Counted from the first letter of the stretch, positions 1 through 8,123 are shown. The stretch: DNA of 11,435 nucleotides from Hyphomicrobiales bacterium (GCA_028290595.1 JAQGJO010000089.1:1-11435), one strand, 5' to 3'. Translations and numbers: made by a program. Notes: generated from the letters alone by a model not told the origin.

Positions 1-803
1 TTGGCTTCGGAGGCCTTTGCCGCAGCGCTCTTGGACTTCGCAGCCTCAAGTGCTTTGGCCTTGGCCTCCTGCTTGGCAAGTTCGGCCTGCTTCGCCTTGG
101 GCAGTTCCGGCGCTTTCGCGGCCTTCATTGGCTCGGGCCTGGAGACTTGAGCTTCGCGAGCCGGCTTCTTTTCCGGCACGGCGGGCGGAGCAACCAGGGT
201 ATGCGGCGGCGGCGCGATTCTCGCCGCCGGCTCGTTGTTCGAGATGCTGTAGACGGGAATCGTCAGCCGCGTGCCGGGCTGGATCTGCGAAGCAGACGAC
301 AGGCCGTTGACCTTGAGCAAGGCGTCCTGCGGCACGCCGTAACGGTTCGACAGGACAGTCGCGGTATCGCCCTGCCCGGCGGTGATCGCGGTGCCGCCGG
401 CAGCGGTCCACGGACCCGAGCGGCCACCTGTGGCCGTCGCGGTAGTGGCGACCTGCGAACGTGCAGCAGCGGCCGAGAGATGCGGGCTCGGCGTCGACGG
501 CGCACTATAGACCGGACGCGAGGGCATTGTGGGCGGCGGCAATTGTGAGGACTGGATTGAGGACATGCGCGGCGCGGCGGAAACCGGCCCCCGCTGCGGC
601 TGGTAGCCACCTCCACCAATCTGATCGGGCGGCATCAGGGAGTTGACGCCGGTCGAACCCGTCGCCATCCGGTCTGAGCCACTAAATGCATCGCTCAGAC
701 GGGAAGAATCAGAGGAGCAGCCGGCCAAAGCCATGGCGGTTGCGCCGAGCAGTGCGAAGCGCATCGACATGCGCCATTTCGAAATATGAAAAGATCCACT
801 CAT
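1..803 (-). CDS. LysM-domain lipoprotein, probable M23/NlpD-like peptidoglycan hydrolase factor (3' end outside window)
   Basis: The 267 visible residues form the N-terminal part of a cell-envelope protein. The start region has a basic-hydrophobic signal ending in the lipobox LAGC (Cys at about residue 29), so it is probably a lipoprotein. A long Ser/Pro/Gly-rich linker follows, then one LysM peptidoglycan-binding domain at about residues 137-184 (AITAGQGDTATVLSNRYGV, then NGL and IQPGTRLTIP). An Ala/Lys/Glu-rich, probably helical stretch then runs off the window edge. LysM lipoproteins beside pcm and surE usually carry a C-terminal M23 (LytM) domain and act as endopeptidases or amidase activators in cell separation. 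That domain is not visible here, so the M23 call is inference from context. Two adjacent ATGs (806 and 803) and later ATGs at 770 and 764 are possible starts. The 770 start would put the lipobox Cys at residue 18, a typical position. No strong Shine-Dalgarno decides between them. Confidence 0.8.
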   Translation of the reverse strand, partial: MSGSFHISKWRMSMRFALLGATAMALAGCSSDSSRLSDAFSGSDRMATGSTGVNSLMPPDQIGGGGYQPQRGPVSAAPRMSSIQSSQLPPPTMPSRPVYSAPSTPSPHLSAAAARSQVATTATATGGRSGPWTAAGGTAITAGQGDTATVLSNRYGVPQDALLKVNGLSSASQIQPGTRLTIPVYSISNNEPAARIAPPPHTLVAPPAVPEKKPAREAQVSRPEPMKAAKAPELPKAKQAELAKQEAKAKALEAAKSKSAAAKASEA

Positions 804-1132
804 CATGCCTACCCGCACACCACACTTACTACGCAGACTCATTAATGACGGGCACGGGTTAAGACTGGGTTTATGATGAATCGATCTGCCCCCTTTACGG
901 GCAACAATTTTCGATTCAACGCGGTGGCTGCGGGACGGACAGGAGATGTCACCGACACTGTATGATGAAGATAACTGTCTGATTTCAATATATTTAATTA
1001 TCAATCAGCGACGGGATTTTCGGACTGCCGGCACTCGAATCCGTGGCCGGACCACGCCGAAATTATGGTGAAATAAATTCGTCAAACGATCGATAAATGC
1101 CGTTGAACGGCCTCGCACAGCGAGGGCGGGCA
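804..1132. other. Intergenic leader between pcm and the LysM gene
   Basis: About 330 bp without a supported gene. It holds an AT-rich island at about 981-1007, unusual in this GC-rich window, which could contain the promoter of the minus-strand LysM gene. I cannot place a convincing -35/-10 pair. Close to the pcm stop lie a palindrome GCCGTT-g-AACGGC (1099-1111) and a small stem CCTCG/CGAGG (1111-1115 with 1121-1125). These are a weak candidate for pcm mRNA 3'-end structure, with no U-run. Confidence 0.4.
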
Positions 1133-1819
1133 TCACAAATCGATGGATTTACCCGCTGTCAGCGGGCCGAGCCGGCAAGGCGTCAGCGGGGTGACCATCA
1201 GCGCGTCGCCGGCGCGTGGCCGCGAAATCCTGACGAGCTGCGTGCGTCCTTCGGCATCGGTCTGGGCGCAAACGATCAGGCCGGACGGCGCCAGCGCCGA
1301 CAGCAAGGCGCGGCTCATCTCGCCAACGCTGCCGTGGATCAGGATACGGTCGAAGACGCCATGCTCGCTCGCCGGGACAAGCCCGTCCCTCCAGTCGATC
1401 CGGACATTGTCCATGCGCATCTGTTCCAGCCGCATGGTCGCCTGCAGCGCCAGCATGCGGTAGCGCTCGCAGGAGACAACTTCCCCCGCCAAGGTCGCCA
1501 GAATGGCGGTGGCATAGCCCGAACCCGTCCCGATCTCGTAGACGCGCATGCTGCGCTCGACTTGCAGCCCCTCCATCATCCGGGCGACCAGATAGGGTTC
1601 GGGCATGGTCTGGCCGCAGGCGATCGGCAAAGCTAGATCGCGCCAGGCGAGATCGGCATGGCGGTGCGGGACAAAGAGTTCGCGCGGCACCATTTCGAGC
1701 GCGCGCAGCACATTCAGATCCGAGACGCCGCGGGCGCGCAGACGCAGCACGAAGGCCATGCGCGCCTGATCCGCCCGCGAGGCGGTTGTTCGGCCAGACG
1801 GTGCTTCAACCTCTTGCAT
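1133..1819 (-). CDS. pcm: Protein-L-isoaspartate O-methyltransferase
   Basis: SAM-dependent methyltransferase of the PCMT family, which methylates isoaspartyl residues in damaged cytosolic proteins to start their repair. In the 228-residue form starting at ATG 1819, the N-terminal part carries ALEMVPRELFVP and ALPIACGQTMPEP (about 63-75), the family substrate/cofactor signature. SAM motif I is VYEIGTGSGYATAILA (about 93-108), followed by the acidic strand end VVSCER (about 114-119). FDRILIHGSVGEM (156-168) occupies the motif II region, and the protein ends in the family-typical PCRLGPLTAG. A TTG at 1864 in the same frame would add 15 residues, but the GGAGG in front of it is only about one base away, too close to use. 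ATG 1819 has GGGGAT about 6 bases upstream and gives a more usual family length. It lies downstream of surE on the same strand, the classical surE-pcm pairing. The motif II segment (HGSVGEM) departs from the usual small-residue version, so substrate preference is less certain than the fold. Confidence 0.88.
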   Translation of the reverse strand: MQEVEAPSGRTTASRADQARMAFVLRLRARGVSDLNVLRALEMVPRELFVPHRHADLAWRDLALPIACGQTMPEPYLVARMMEGLQVERSMRVYEIGTGSGYATAILATLAGEVVSCERYRMLALQATMRLEQMRMDNVRIDWRDGLVPASEHGVFDRILIHGSVGEMSRALLSALAPSGLIVCAQTDAEGRTQLVRISRPRAGDALMVTPLTPCRLGPLTAGKSIDL

Positions 1820-1913
1820 CGGCGTATCCCCGGCCTCAATCGAACGCGTGATAGCGTTTTCCAATCCTCCGGATCGGAAAGACGCGTCTCATTTATTTAA
1901 TGAGCGCATTTTC

Positions 1914-2702
1914 TTAACGCGAACCGGTGTCCACTTCGCTTGAAAATGCGCTCGCGTATTTGACCAGATTTTGCCGATCGGTGAGATCGACCAACAAGGG
2001 CGTCACAGAGATCCTATCGGCCGCCAGTGCGGCGAGGTCGGTGCCTGCCGCGGGTTCGGATGTCTGGCGGTGAAAGCCGATCCAGTAATACGGACGATGA
2101 CGGCCATCGAGACGTTCCTCGACACGCAACAGCGCCGCGTCGCGCTTGCCCTGGGAGCAGACCGAAACACCTTTCACCTGCGCGGCGGAGCAGCGCGGAA
2201 AGTTAACGTTGATGAGCGTGCTCGGTGCGATGCCGAGATCGAGAATGCGGCGCAGCACGCCCGGCGCATGGGTCTCGACATTGTCCCACGGGATGGCATC
2301 GCGGCCGCCGGGCGGAAAGCTCTGCGACAGCGAGATGGCGGGAATGCCGAGGATCGCGGCTTCCATCGCGCCTGCGACCGTTCCCGAATAGGTGACGTCC
2401 TCGGCGACGTTGTGCCCGGCATTGACGCCGGAGAGGACGAGATCGGGCCGGCGGCCTTCGAGGATTTTATGCACCGCCATGATGACACAATCGGTCGGCG
2501 TGCCCTGCACGGCGAAATGGCCCGGCGACACCTCGCGCAGCCGCAGCGGATCGTTGAGCGACAGCGAGTGGGAGACGCCGGATTGGTCGCTTTCGGGCGC
2601 CACGACGGTCACGGTTGTCGCGTTCAGCGCTTCGGCAATCCGTTCGAGGACCTGCAGGCCCGGCGCATGGATGCCGTCGTCATTGGTGATGAGAATATGC
2701 AT
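1914..2702 (-). CDS. surE: 5'/3'-nucleotidase SurE
   Basis: Metal-dependent phosphatase of nucleoside 5'- and 3'-monophosphates, known as a stationary-phase survival protein. The 262-residue length is normal. It begins MHILITNDDG, with the metal ligands Asp8-Asp9. ESDQSGVSHSL (37-47) carries the conserved Ser, GTPTDCV (67-73) lies in the active-site region, and SGVNAGHN (91-98) carries the metal-binding Asn94. TYSGTVAGAMEAAILGIPAIS (104-124) is the next family signature. These together make the assignment essentially certain. The ATG start is fixed by the conserved N-terminal strand, although the preceding Shine-Dalgarno is poor. The gene is divergent from the plus-strand reductase gene and followed on the same strand by pcm 94 bp downstream, so the two are probably co-transcribed. 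Confidence 0.97.
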   Translation of the reverse strand: MHILITNDDGIHAPGLQVLERIAEALNATTVTVVAPESDQSGVSHSLSLNDPLRLREVSPGHFAVQGTPTDCVIMAVHKILEGRRPDLVLSGVNAGHNVAEDVTYSGTVAGAMEAAILGIPAISLSQSFPPGGRDAIPWDNVETHAPGVLRRILDLGIAPSTLINVNFPRCSAAQVKGVSVCSQGKRDAALLRVEERLDGRHRPYYWIGFHRQTSEPAAGTDLAALAADRISVTPLLVDLTDRQNLVKYASAFSSEVDTGSR

Positions 2703-2866
2703 CGGTCCGGAATATCCGCTTTCGCCGCGAGGGTGGCGGACTTTTCTATAGCCTGATGACGATTCAGGCCAAAGGGCAATATCACGGGCGCATTTTAAGG
2801 CAACATGGAGTTACGGTCGCAGGATCGCATATTCTGTGCAGAGTCATCCAACATCCGAGTTCAACA
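2703..2866. promoter_or_regulatory. Divergent promoter region surE / panE-like, with a dyad
   Basis: The 164 bp between the divergent starts must hold promoters for surE (minus) and the reductase gene (plus). The only ordered structure I see is a perfect dyad GCCTGA-7 bp-TCAGGC (2751-2756 and 2764-2769), about 50 bp upstream of the surE start, a possible operator. No convincing sigma-70 boxes can be fixed by eye. Confidence 0.35.
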
Positions 2867-3784
2867 ATGAAATTTGCAGTCGTGGGAGCCGGCGCGGTCG
2901 GCTGTTATGTGGGCGCCCTCCTGGCCCGCGCCGGCCATGACGTGTGCCTGATCGGACGGTCCCAGCATGTTGAGGCGATCCGCCGGCATGGCCTGCGCCT
3001 CGAAAGCAAACTCTTCGACGGCTACGTACCGATGCAGGCGACCACCGAGATCAGCGGTGTCGCAGGCGCCGATGTGGTGCTGTTCTGCGTCAAGTCGTCG
3101 GATACGGAAGCCACTGGCGCGATGATCGCGCCGCACCTGAAACCCGACACGGCCGTCCTTTGCCTGCAGAATGGCGTCGACAATGCCGAACGGCTGTCCG
3201 CCGTTCTCAAGCAGACGGCGCTGCCGACGGCGGTTTACGTGGCGACCGAAATGGTAGGCCCTGGGCACGTGCGCCATTACGGCAGTTGCCAGTTGATCAT
3301 CGGTTCCAGCGCGTCCAGTCCCCGCATCGCGGATGTCTTGAGCGAGGCAAAAATTCCGACAACAGTTTCGGCTCAAGTCATCAATGCTCTTTGGACCAAA
3401 CTGGTGGCCAATTGTTCATACAACGCGCTGTCGGCTGTCTCCCAACTGCCCTATGGACGGCTCATCGAAGTCGATGGCGTGCGAGAGACCATCCAAAACA
3501 CAATCGACGAATGCATTTCCGTCGCCAACGCCGCCGGCATCGTGCTCCCAGCCAACATCCACGATCTGACGATGGCGATCGCCATCGACATGGCCGGCCA
3601 ACGTTCGTCAACCGCGCAGGATCTCGCCCGCGGCAAGCCGACCGAGATCGATCACCTCAACGGCTATGTCGTGCGCAAGGGCCGACAGCTTGGCATCCCG
3701 ACACCGATCAACCTGCTGCTGCAGACCATGGTGAAACTGAAGGAGACGGAACACAAGCCGTCCGCCGTGTCTGTATCGAGTTGA
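2867..3784 (+). CDS. Ketopantoate reductase family protein (2-dehydropantoate 2-reductase-like)
   Basis: NADPH-dependent reductase of the ApbA/PanE family, 305 residues. In pantothenate synthesis PanE reduces 2-dehydropantoate to pantoate in the cytosol. The N-terminal Rossmann fold opens MKFAVVGAGAVGCYVG, with the GxGxxG motif at 7-12. LFCVKSSDT (72-80) and CLQNGVDN (99-106) are cofactor/substrate-domain signatures. The C-terminal helical domain starts with NALWTKLVANCSYNALSA (173-190), where Lys178 and Asn182 match the catalytic Lys and a conserved Asn. STAQDLARGKPTEIDHLNG (248-266) contains the conserved substrate-binding Glu260. I chose ATG 2867 because it begins the Rossmann strand. In-frame codons reach upstream to 2756, but that extension has no family features. 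It is the only plus-strand gene in the window and is not next to panB or panC, so it may be a paralogue acting on another 2-keto acid. For that reason I give no symbol. Confidence 0.9.
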   Translation: MKFAVVGAGAVGCYVGALLARAGHDVCLIGRSQHVEAIRRHGLRLESKLFDGYVPMQATTEISGVAGADVVLFCVKSSDTEATGAMIAPHLKPDTAVLCLQNGVDNAERLSAVLKQTALPTAVYVATEMVGPGHVRHYGSCQLIIGSSASSPRIADVLSEAKIPTTVSAQVINALWTKLVANCSYNALSAVSQLPYGRLIEVDGVRETIQNTIDECISVANAAGIVLPANIHDLTMAIAIDMAGQRSSTAQDLARGKPTEIDHLNGYVVRKGRQLGIPTPINLLLQTMVKLKETEHKPSAVSVSS

Positions 3785-3821
3785 GCCGCCTATCGAACAT
3801 TATCCATACGGCTCGCGGGCA

Positions 3822-3858
3822 TAAAAGAAAAACCGGCGGCTCGATGAGCCGCCGGTTT
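3822..3858 (-). terminator. Rho-independent terminator of the omp gene (shared convergent site)
   Basis: A perfect 13-bp stem (3830-3842 with 3846-3858, arm AAACCGGCGGCTC) closes on a 3-base loop. Read on the minus strand it starts about 25 bp after the omp stop codon and is followed by a T-rich tail (TTTTTCTTTTAT), the classic intrinsic terminator layout. On the plus strand, after the panE-like gene, the trailing bases TTTCGCC are a much weaker tail, so termination in that direction is less sure. Confidence 0.85.
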
Positions 3859-3883
3859 CGCCTAAAGCAGGTATTCGCTTCGC

Positions 3884-4603
3884 TTAGTAGCGGGCGAGGA
3901 CTGCACCGGCGGGGCCGCCGAAGTGGTAGCTGACGCCGAGACGAACGGTGTTGTCGTAGTTCTTGGCCTGAACGATGCCGCCCGGAACGCCGTAGCTGCG
4001 CTTGCCGAAATCGGCGTAGCGATACTCAAGGCGTGCCGACCAGTTGTTGTTGATCGCGTATTCGACACCGGCGCCGATCGTCCAGCCCGCGCGGGTGGCC
4101 GTGTTGCTCAGAGCGCCTGCGCCAGTGAACGAGTCGAACTTGTAGCTCTGGAGCGCGACACCACCGGTGCCGTACACGAGAACGCGGTCGAACGCGTAGC
4201 CGAGACGGGCGCGAACCGAACCCTGCCAATCGGTGCGGCTGCGCACGAACAGGCCGGCGGCCGGCGAGCCGGAACCGCGGACGCCGGAGGCTTCGAAGTC
4301 GCCTTCGAGGCCGGCGACGATCGAGCCGAACTGCTGGTTGTAACCAGCATGGACACCGCCGACGACGCCGTTGCCGTCATAGGAAACGGACGGACCAGCG
4401 AACGGGAACGTCACGTTGCTCTTGGTGTTGCCCCAGGCGTAGCCGATCTGACCACCGACGTAGAAGCCGGTCCAGGTGAAGATCGGAGCCGCATAGATGG
4501 GGGCCGGAGCCGGAGCCGCCTCGCGGCGGGGCAGATCGGCCGCCGAGGCGGAGCCGATGGCGAGCGCCGAGAGCGCGACCGCCGAGAGGAGAATATTGCG
4601 CAT
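3884..4603 (-). CDS. Omp25/Omp31-like outer membrane beta-barrel protein
   Basis: Small outer membrane protein of 239 residues, of the Omp25/Omp31/RopB-type family common in Rhizobiales. It has a Sec signal peptide (residues 1-21, cleavage predicted at SASA-ADLP). A short Pro/Ala-rich spacer with APAPIYAAP follows, then the family signature FTWTGFYVGGQIGYAWG (42-58). The rest alternates aromatic and glycine-rich beta strands (GVHAGYNQQFGSIVAGLEGDF, VRARLGYAFDRVLVYGTGGVAL, WSARLEYRYADFG, NTVRLGVSYHF), fitting an eight-stranded barrel of about 210 residues. The protein ends in Tyr, near the aromatic C-terminus expected for BAM recognition. In related bacteria such proteins stabilise the envelope and are abundant; the exact role here is unknown. 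AAGGAAA lies about 7 bases before the ATG, a good ribosome binding site. The gene is monocistronic: terminator downstream, 431 bp non-coding upstream. Confidence 0.93.
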   Translation of the reverse strand: MRNILLSAVALSALAIGSASAADLPRREAAPAPAPIYAAPIFTWTGFYVGGQIGYAWGNTKSNVTFPFAGPSVSYDGNGVVGGVHAGYNQQFGSIVAGLEGDFEASGVRGSGSPAAGLFVRSRTDWQGSVRARLGYAFDRVLVYGTGGVALQSYKFDSFTGAGALSNTATRAGWTIGAGVEYAINNNWSARLEYRYADFGKRSYGVPGGIVQAKNYDNTVRLGVSYHFGGPAGAVLARY

Positions 4604-4779
4604 GCTTAGTTTCCTTTTCCACTCACATATTCAAATTTAAGCGCCCCGATTTCGCTGGCCTATTTAGATCTGCGACTGGCATTGTTCTGTCACAATCGCA
4701 GCGCGTTGCAGGCAGGGCACAGGTCGTTTTAACTGGTCTAATGTGGCTGCCATGTGGTCCGACTATGGCGCTCAAAAGC

Positions 4780-4808
4780 TCGCAACATTGTGTTGCGATA
4801 AGGCAACA
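4780..4808. promoter_or_regulatory. Alternating GCAACA/TGTTGC inverted half-sites
   Basis: A perfect 19-bp palindrome TCGCAACA-TTG-TGTTGCGA (4780-4798) is followed by a third half-site GCAACA (4803-4808), which forms a second dyad with the central TGTTGC (4791-4796, 6-bp spacer). Two mutually exclusive hairpins, or adjacent operator half-sites, are possible. It lies about 180 bp upstream of omp, just downstream of a candidate -10 box, where a repressor or an RNA switch could act. Confidence 0.45.
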
Positions 4809-4818
4809 TACTCCCTTG

Positions 4819-4846
4819 AATATAAAGGAATCGCACCCGCTTTAAG
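4819..4846 (-). promoter_or_regulatory. Candidate omp promoter
   Basis: On the minus strand a -10-like TATATT (4819-4824, 5 of 6 matches to consensus) is preceded by a poor -35-like CTTAAA about 16 bp upstream (4841-4846). If used, transcription would start near 4812, immediately before the half-site cluster. The weak -35 box makes this tentative. Confidence 0.3.
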
Positions 4847-5034
4847 CAGATGAAATCTCTTCTTAAAACGATGTCTGGGAGAGCTGGGAAATCGCCTGTC
4901 CTGAGGCCGAAAAATCAGCCGTTCAAAGGGCGAAAATCGACCGATCCGTGGCGCGCGCACCGATCTGATGACTTGAGGCCGCAGTCCTTAACGAGACTTA
5001 ACGCGAAGCAGCTTTTTCCGCGGCGTACCCGGTT

Positions 5035-6475
<1,441 letters not shown>

Positions 6476-6613
6476 GTCATGCCCGCGCTTGTCGCGGGTA
6501 TCCACGCCGTCCGTGTGGAACATGCCAGAAGAGATAAGGCCGAACGTAGCCACTCTTCCTGCATCGCTACGCAATGTCCCGGCGTGGGTGCCCGGCACAA
6601 GGCCGGGCATGAC
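6476..6613. repeat. REP-like inverted pair (REPIN-like element)
   Basis: Two copies of a palindromic unit lie head to head between tatC and serS. The left unit is 6476-6509, starting GTCATGCCCGCGCTTGT. The right unit is 6580-6613, on the opposite strand, starting GTCATGCCCGGCCTTGT. They match at 28 of 34 positions. Each unit folds alone: left stem 6479-6487 with 6493-6501, right stem 6589-6596 with 6602-6609, both with a CTTGT or complementary ACAAG loop. A further inverted pair (6522-6533 with 6553-6564, 10 of 12 matching) lies inside, so the whole element can form one long imperfect hairpin. Short GTCATGCCCGG-type repeats of this sort are known from Bradyrhizobium-like genomes; copy number here is unknown. 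It could also act as a transcription or mRNA 3'-end barrier after tatC. Confidence 0.75.
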
Positions 6614-6645
6614 GTGGCGGAGGGGGATAGATCCCGTTCCTGCGT

Positions 6646-7506
6646 CTATTCTGCTTCTGTGGCGACAGCATCCTCGGCGCGGCGCTTTTCGATCATCTGC
6701 ACCGACAGGATCGAAAGCTCGTAAAGCAGTACGCCGGGGACGGCCAAAGCCATCATGCTGAAAATATCCGGCGGCGTCAGCACGGCGGCGAGCACGAAGA
6801 CGAGGAACCAGGCGATGCGGCGCTTGTCGCGCAGGAAGCTGGCCGTGACGATACCGATGCGTCCCAGAAGTGTCAAAATGACCGGCATCTGGAAGGTGAT
6901 GCCGAACGCGAAAATCAGCGTCATGATCAGCGACAAATATTCGCTGACCCTGGGCAGCAGTTCGATCTGCGCCTTGCCGGGTTCCTTCGCCTGCTGCATG
7001 GCGAGAAAGAAGTGCAGCAGGTTGGGCATGACGAGGAAATAAACCACCAGCGCGCCGAGCAGGAAGAAGATCGGCGTCGCCATCAGATAAGGCGCGAAGG
7101 CGTTGCGCTCGTGCTTGTAGAGGCCGGGCGCGACGAAGGCATAGATCTGGCTGAGGATGACCGGGCACGCCGAGAAGGCGGCAGCGAACATCGCCACCTT
7201 GATCTGGGTGAAGAAGAATTCCTGCGGCGCCGTGTAGATCAGCTTGACGTCGCCGTTCGCCGCCTTCTCGAAGGGGATGACGAGCAGGTTGTAGATGTCC
7301 TTCGCAAAATAGAAGAACACGATGAACATAATGATGAAGGCGAGCAGCGCCTTGATGATGCGCGAGCGCAGCTCAATGAGATGCTCCATCAAGGGAGCCT
7401 TGGTCGCCTCGATCGCGGCCTCATCTTCCGACAATGCGGGCGTTGGCGGCGGCGTCTGGCTGGCCGGCGTGCCGTGAGCGATCACGTCTGTGCTTTCCAC
7501 GCTCAT
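6646..7506 (-). CDS. tatC: Sec-independent protein translocase TatC
   Basis: Polytopic inner-membrane core of the twin-arginine translocase, which binds the RR signal peptide of folded substrates together with TatB. The 286 residues show a Pro-rich cytoplasmic N-terminal extension (about 1-36), longer than in E. coli. The signature PLMEHLIELRSRI (38-50) follows, then six hydrophobic segments at about 52-68, 105-127, 143-165, 190-213, 229-244 and 248-269. Conserved signal-recognition features are present: TAPQEFFF (92-99, Glu96 equivalent to the essential periplasmic-side Glu), FVAPGLYKHER (124-134) and LTPPDIFSMMALAVPGVLLYE (243-263). The start ATG overlaps the tatB stop in an ATGA arrangement, which implies translational coupling. 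A charged C-terminal tail ends the protein. Confidence 0.97.
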   Translation of the reverse strand: MSVESTDVIAHGTPASQTPPPTPALSEDEAAIEATKAPLMEHLIELRSRIIKALLAFIIMFIVFFYFAKDIYNLLVIPFEKAANGDVKLIYTAPQEFFFTQIKVAMFAAAFSACPVILSQIYAFVAPGLYKHERNAFAPYLMATPIFFLLGALVVYFLVMPNLLHFFLAMQQAKEPGKAQIELLPRVSEYLSLIMTLIFAFGITFQMPVILTLLGRIGIVTASFLRDKRRIAWFLVFVLAAVLTPPDIFSMMALAVPGVLLYELSILSVQMIEKRRAEDAVATEAE

Positions 7507-8000
7507 GATCCCTGCGCCACCTTGTGTTGCGGCTCAGCCGGCTCAGAGGCAGGCGTCTCGACAGGTGTCGCATGCAGCGTTTCGGCAACCTCGGGTGTGA
7601 CCGGCGGCGGCGGAATATCGACGGAGAAGATGGCGTTGTCCGGATCGGCCGGCAGCGCGGGCGGCGCGTCGCCAGGCTTCGCTTCGAGCTTCGCTTCGGT
7701 TTTGGCTTCCGGCTTCTTCTCAAGCGCCTCGCGCAGTTCGCGCTCGGTGTCGCGGCCGGGATCGAAGGAAATGTCAGCCTTCGCCTGGTCGGCGATCTTC
7801 TGCATGTCCTTCTTGAGGTCGTCCATCTCGGACTCTTTCATCGCGTCCATGAACTGGCCCTGAAACTCAGTGGCCATGCGGCGCATTTTGGCGACGAAAC
7901 CGCCGACCTGCCGCAGAACGCGCGGCAAATCCTTCGGGCCGATAAAAATCAGCGCGGCTATTCCGAGAATGATGAGTTTGCTGGCGTCGAAATCGAACAT
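7503..8000 (-). CDS. tatB: Sec-independent protein translocase TatB
   Basis: Single-span Tat component that forms the substrate-receptor complex with TatC. It is 165 residues long. A short periplasmic N-terminus MFDFDASK leads into one membrane helix (about 8-20), then the conserved Gly-Pro hinge (IFIGPKDLP, 18-26). An amphipathic and charged helix follows (about 26-75, RVLRQVGGFVAKMRRMATEFQ). The C-terminal half (about 95-165) is a low-complexity Pro/Ala/Glu/Lys tail with repeats such as EAKTEAKLEAKPG, probably disordered. Gly-Pro rather than Phe-Gly at the hinge, and the TatC-adjacent position, mark it as TatB rather than TatA. ATG 8000 has a modest GGCGGA upstream. The stop overlaps tatC by 4 bases. 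Confidence 0.95.
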   Translation of the reverse strand: MFDFDASKLIILGIAALIFIGPKDLPRVLRQVGGFVAKMRRMATEFQGQFMDAMKESEMDDLKKDMQKIADQAKADISFDPGRDTERELREALEKKPEAKTEAKLEAKPGDAPPALPADPDNAIFSVDIPPPPVTPEVAETLHATPVETPASEPAEPQHKVAQGS

Positions 8001-8078
8001 GGCATTCCGCCGGGGTTTGTCAGGAGCGGCCTACGGTCAAGCGTGTAGAAACGCAAGAGCGCAATCAAGCAATTGCCG

Positions 8079-8123
8079 CCCCGGGACACGATCGCCCGGG
8101 GTGAGTCATTCCAAGAATGGCTC
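8079..8123 (-). promoter_or_regulatory. Two hairpins in the tatA-tatB gap
   Basis: Two stem-loops follow the tatA stop in transcription order. The first is GAGTCATTC with GAATGGCTC (8103-8111 and 8115-8123, 3-base loop, one G-T position), which overlaps the tatA stop codon. The second is a perfect CCCCGGG with CCCGGGG (8079-8085 and 8095-8101, 9-base loop). No U-run follows, so full termination is unlikely. They may protect the upstream tatA mRNA or partly attenuate transcription, giving more TatA than TatB and TatC. Confidence 0.5.

Larger units (their letters stand above)
4604..5034. other. Long intergenic region upstream of omp
   Basis: 431 bp between the serS stop and the omp start, both minus strand. 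I see no credible gene. It holds a possible omp promoter and a cluster of GCAACA/TGTTGC half-sites (listed separately), implying an omp 5' leader of about 200 nt if that promoter is used. No clear intrinsic terminator for serS is visible. Confidence 0.5.

Noticed and set aside
1099..1125. Intrinsic terminator after pcm
   Set aside because: The stem is only 5 bp and no T-run follows on the minus strand; I noted it only as weak structure.
1971..2756. Plus-strand 261-codon frame opposite surE
   Set aside because: Antisense to surE, whose family motifs are complete; the antisense product resembles nothing and is His/Arg/Gly-biased as expected for a shadow.
3160..3933. Second plus-strand frame overlapping the panE-like gene
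   Set aside because: A +1-frame shadow of the reductase gene; Arg/Gln/Pro-rich with no domain, and it runs through the terminator hairpin.
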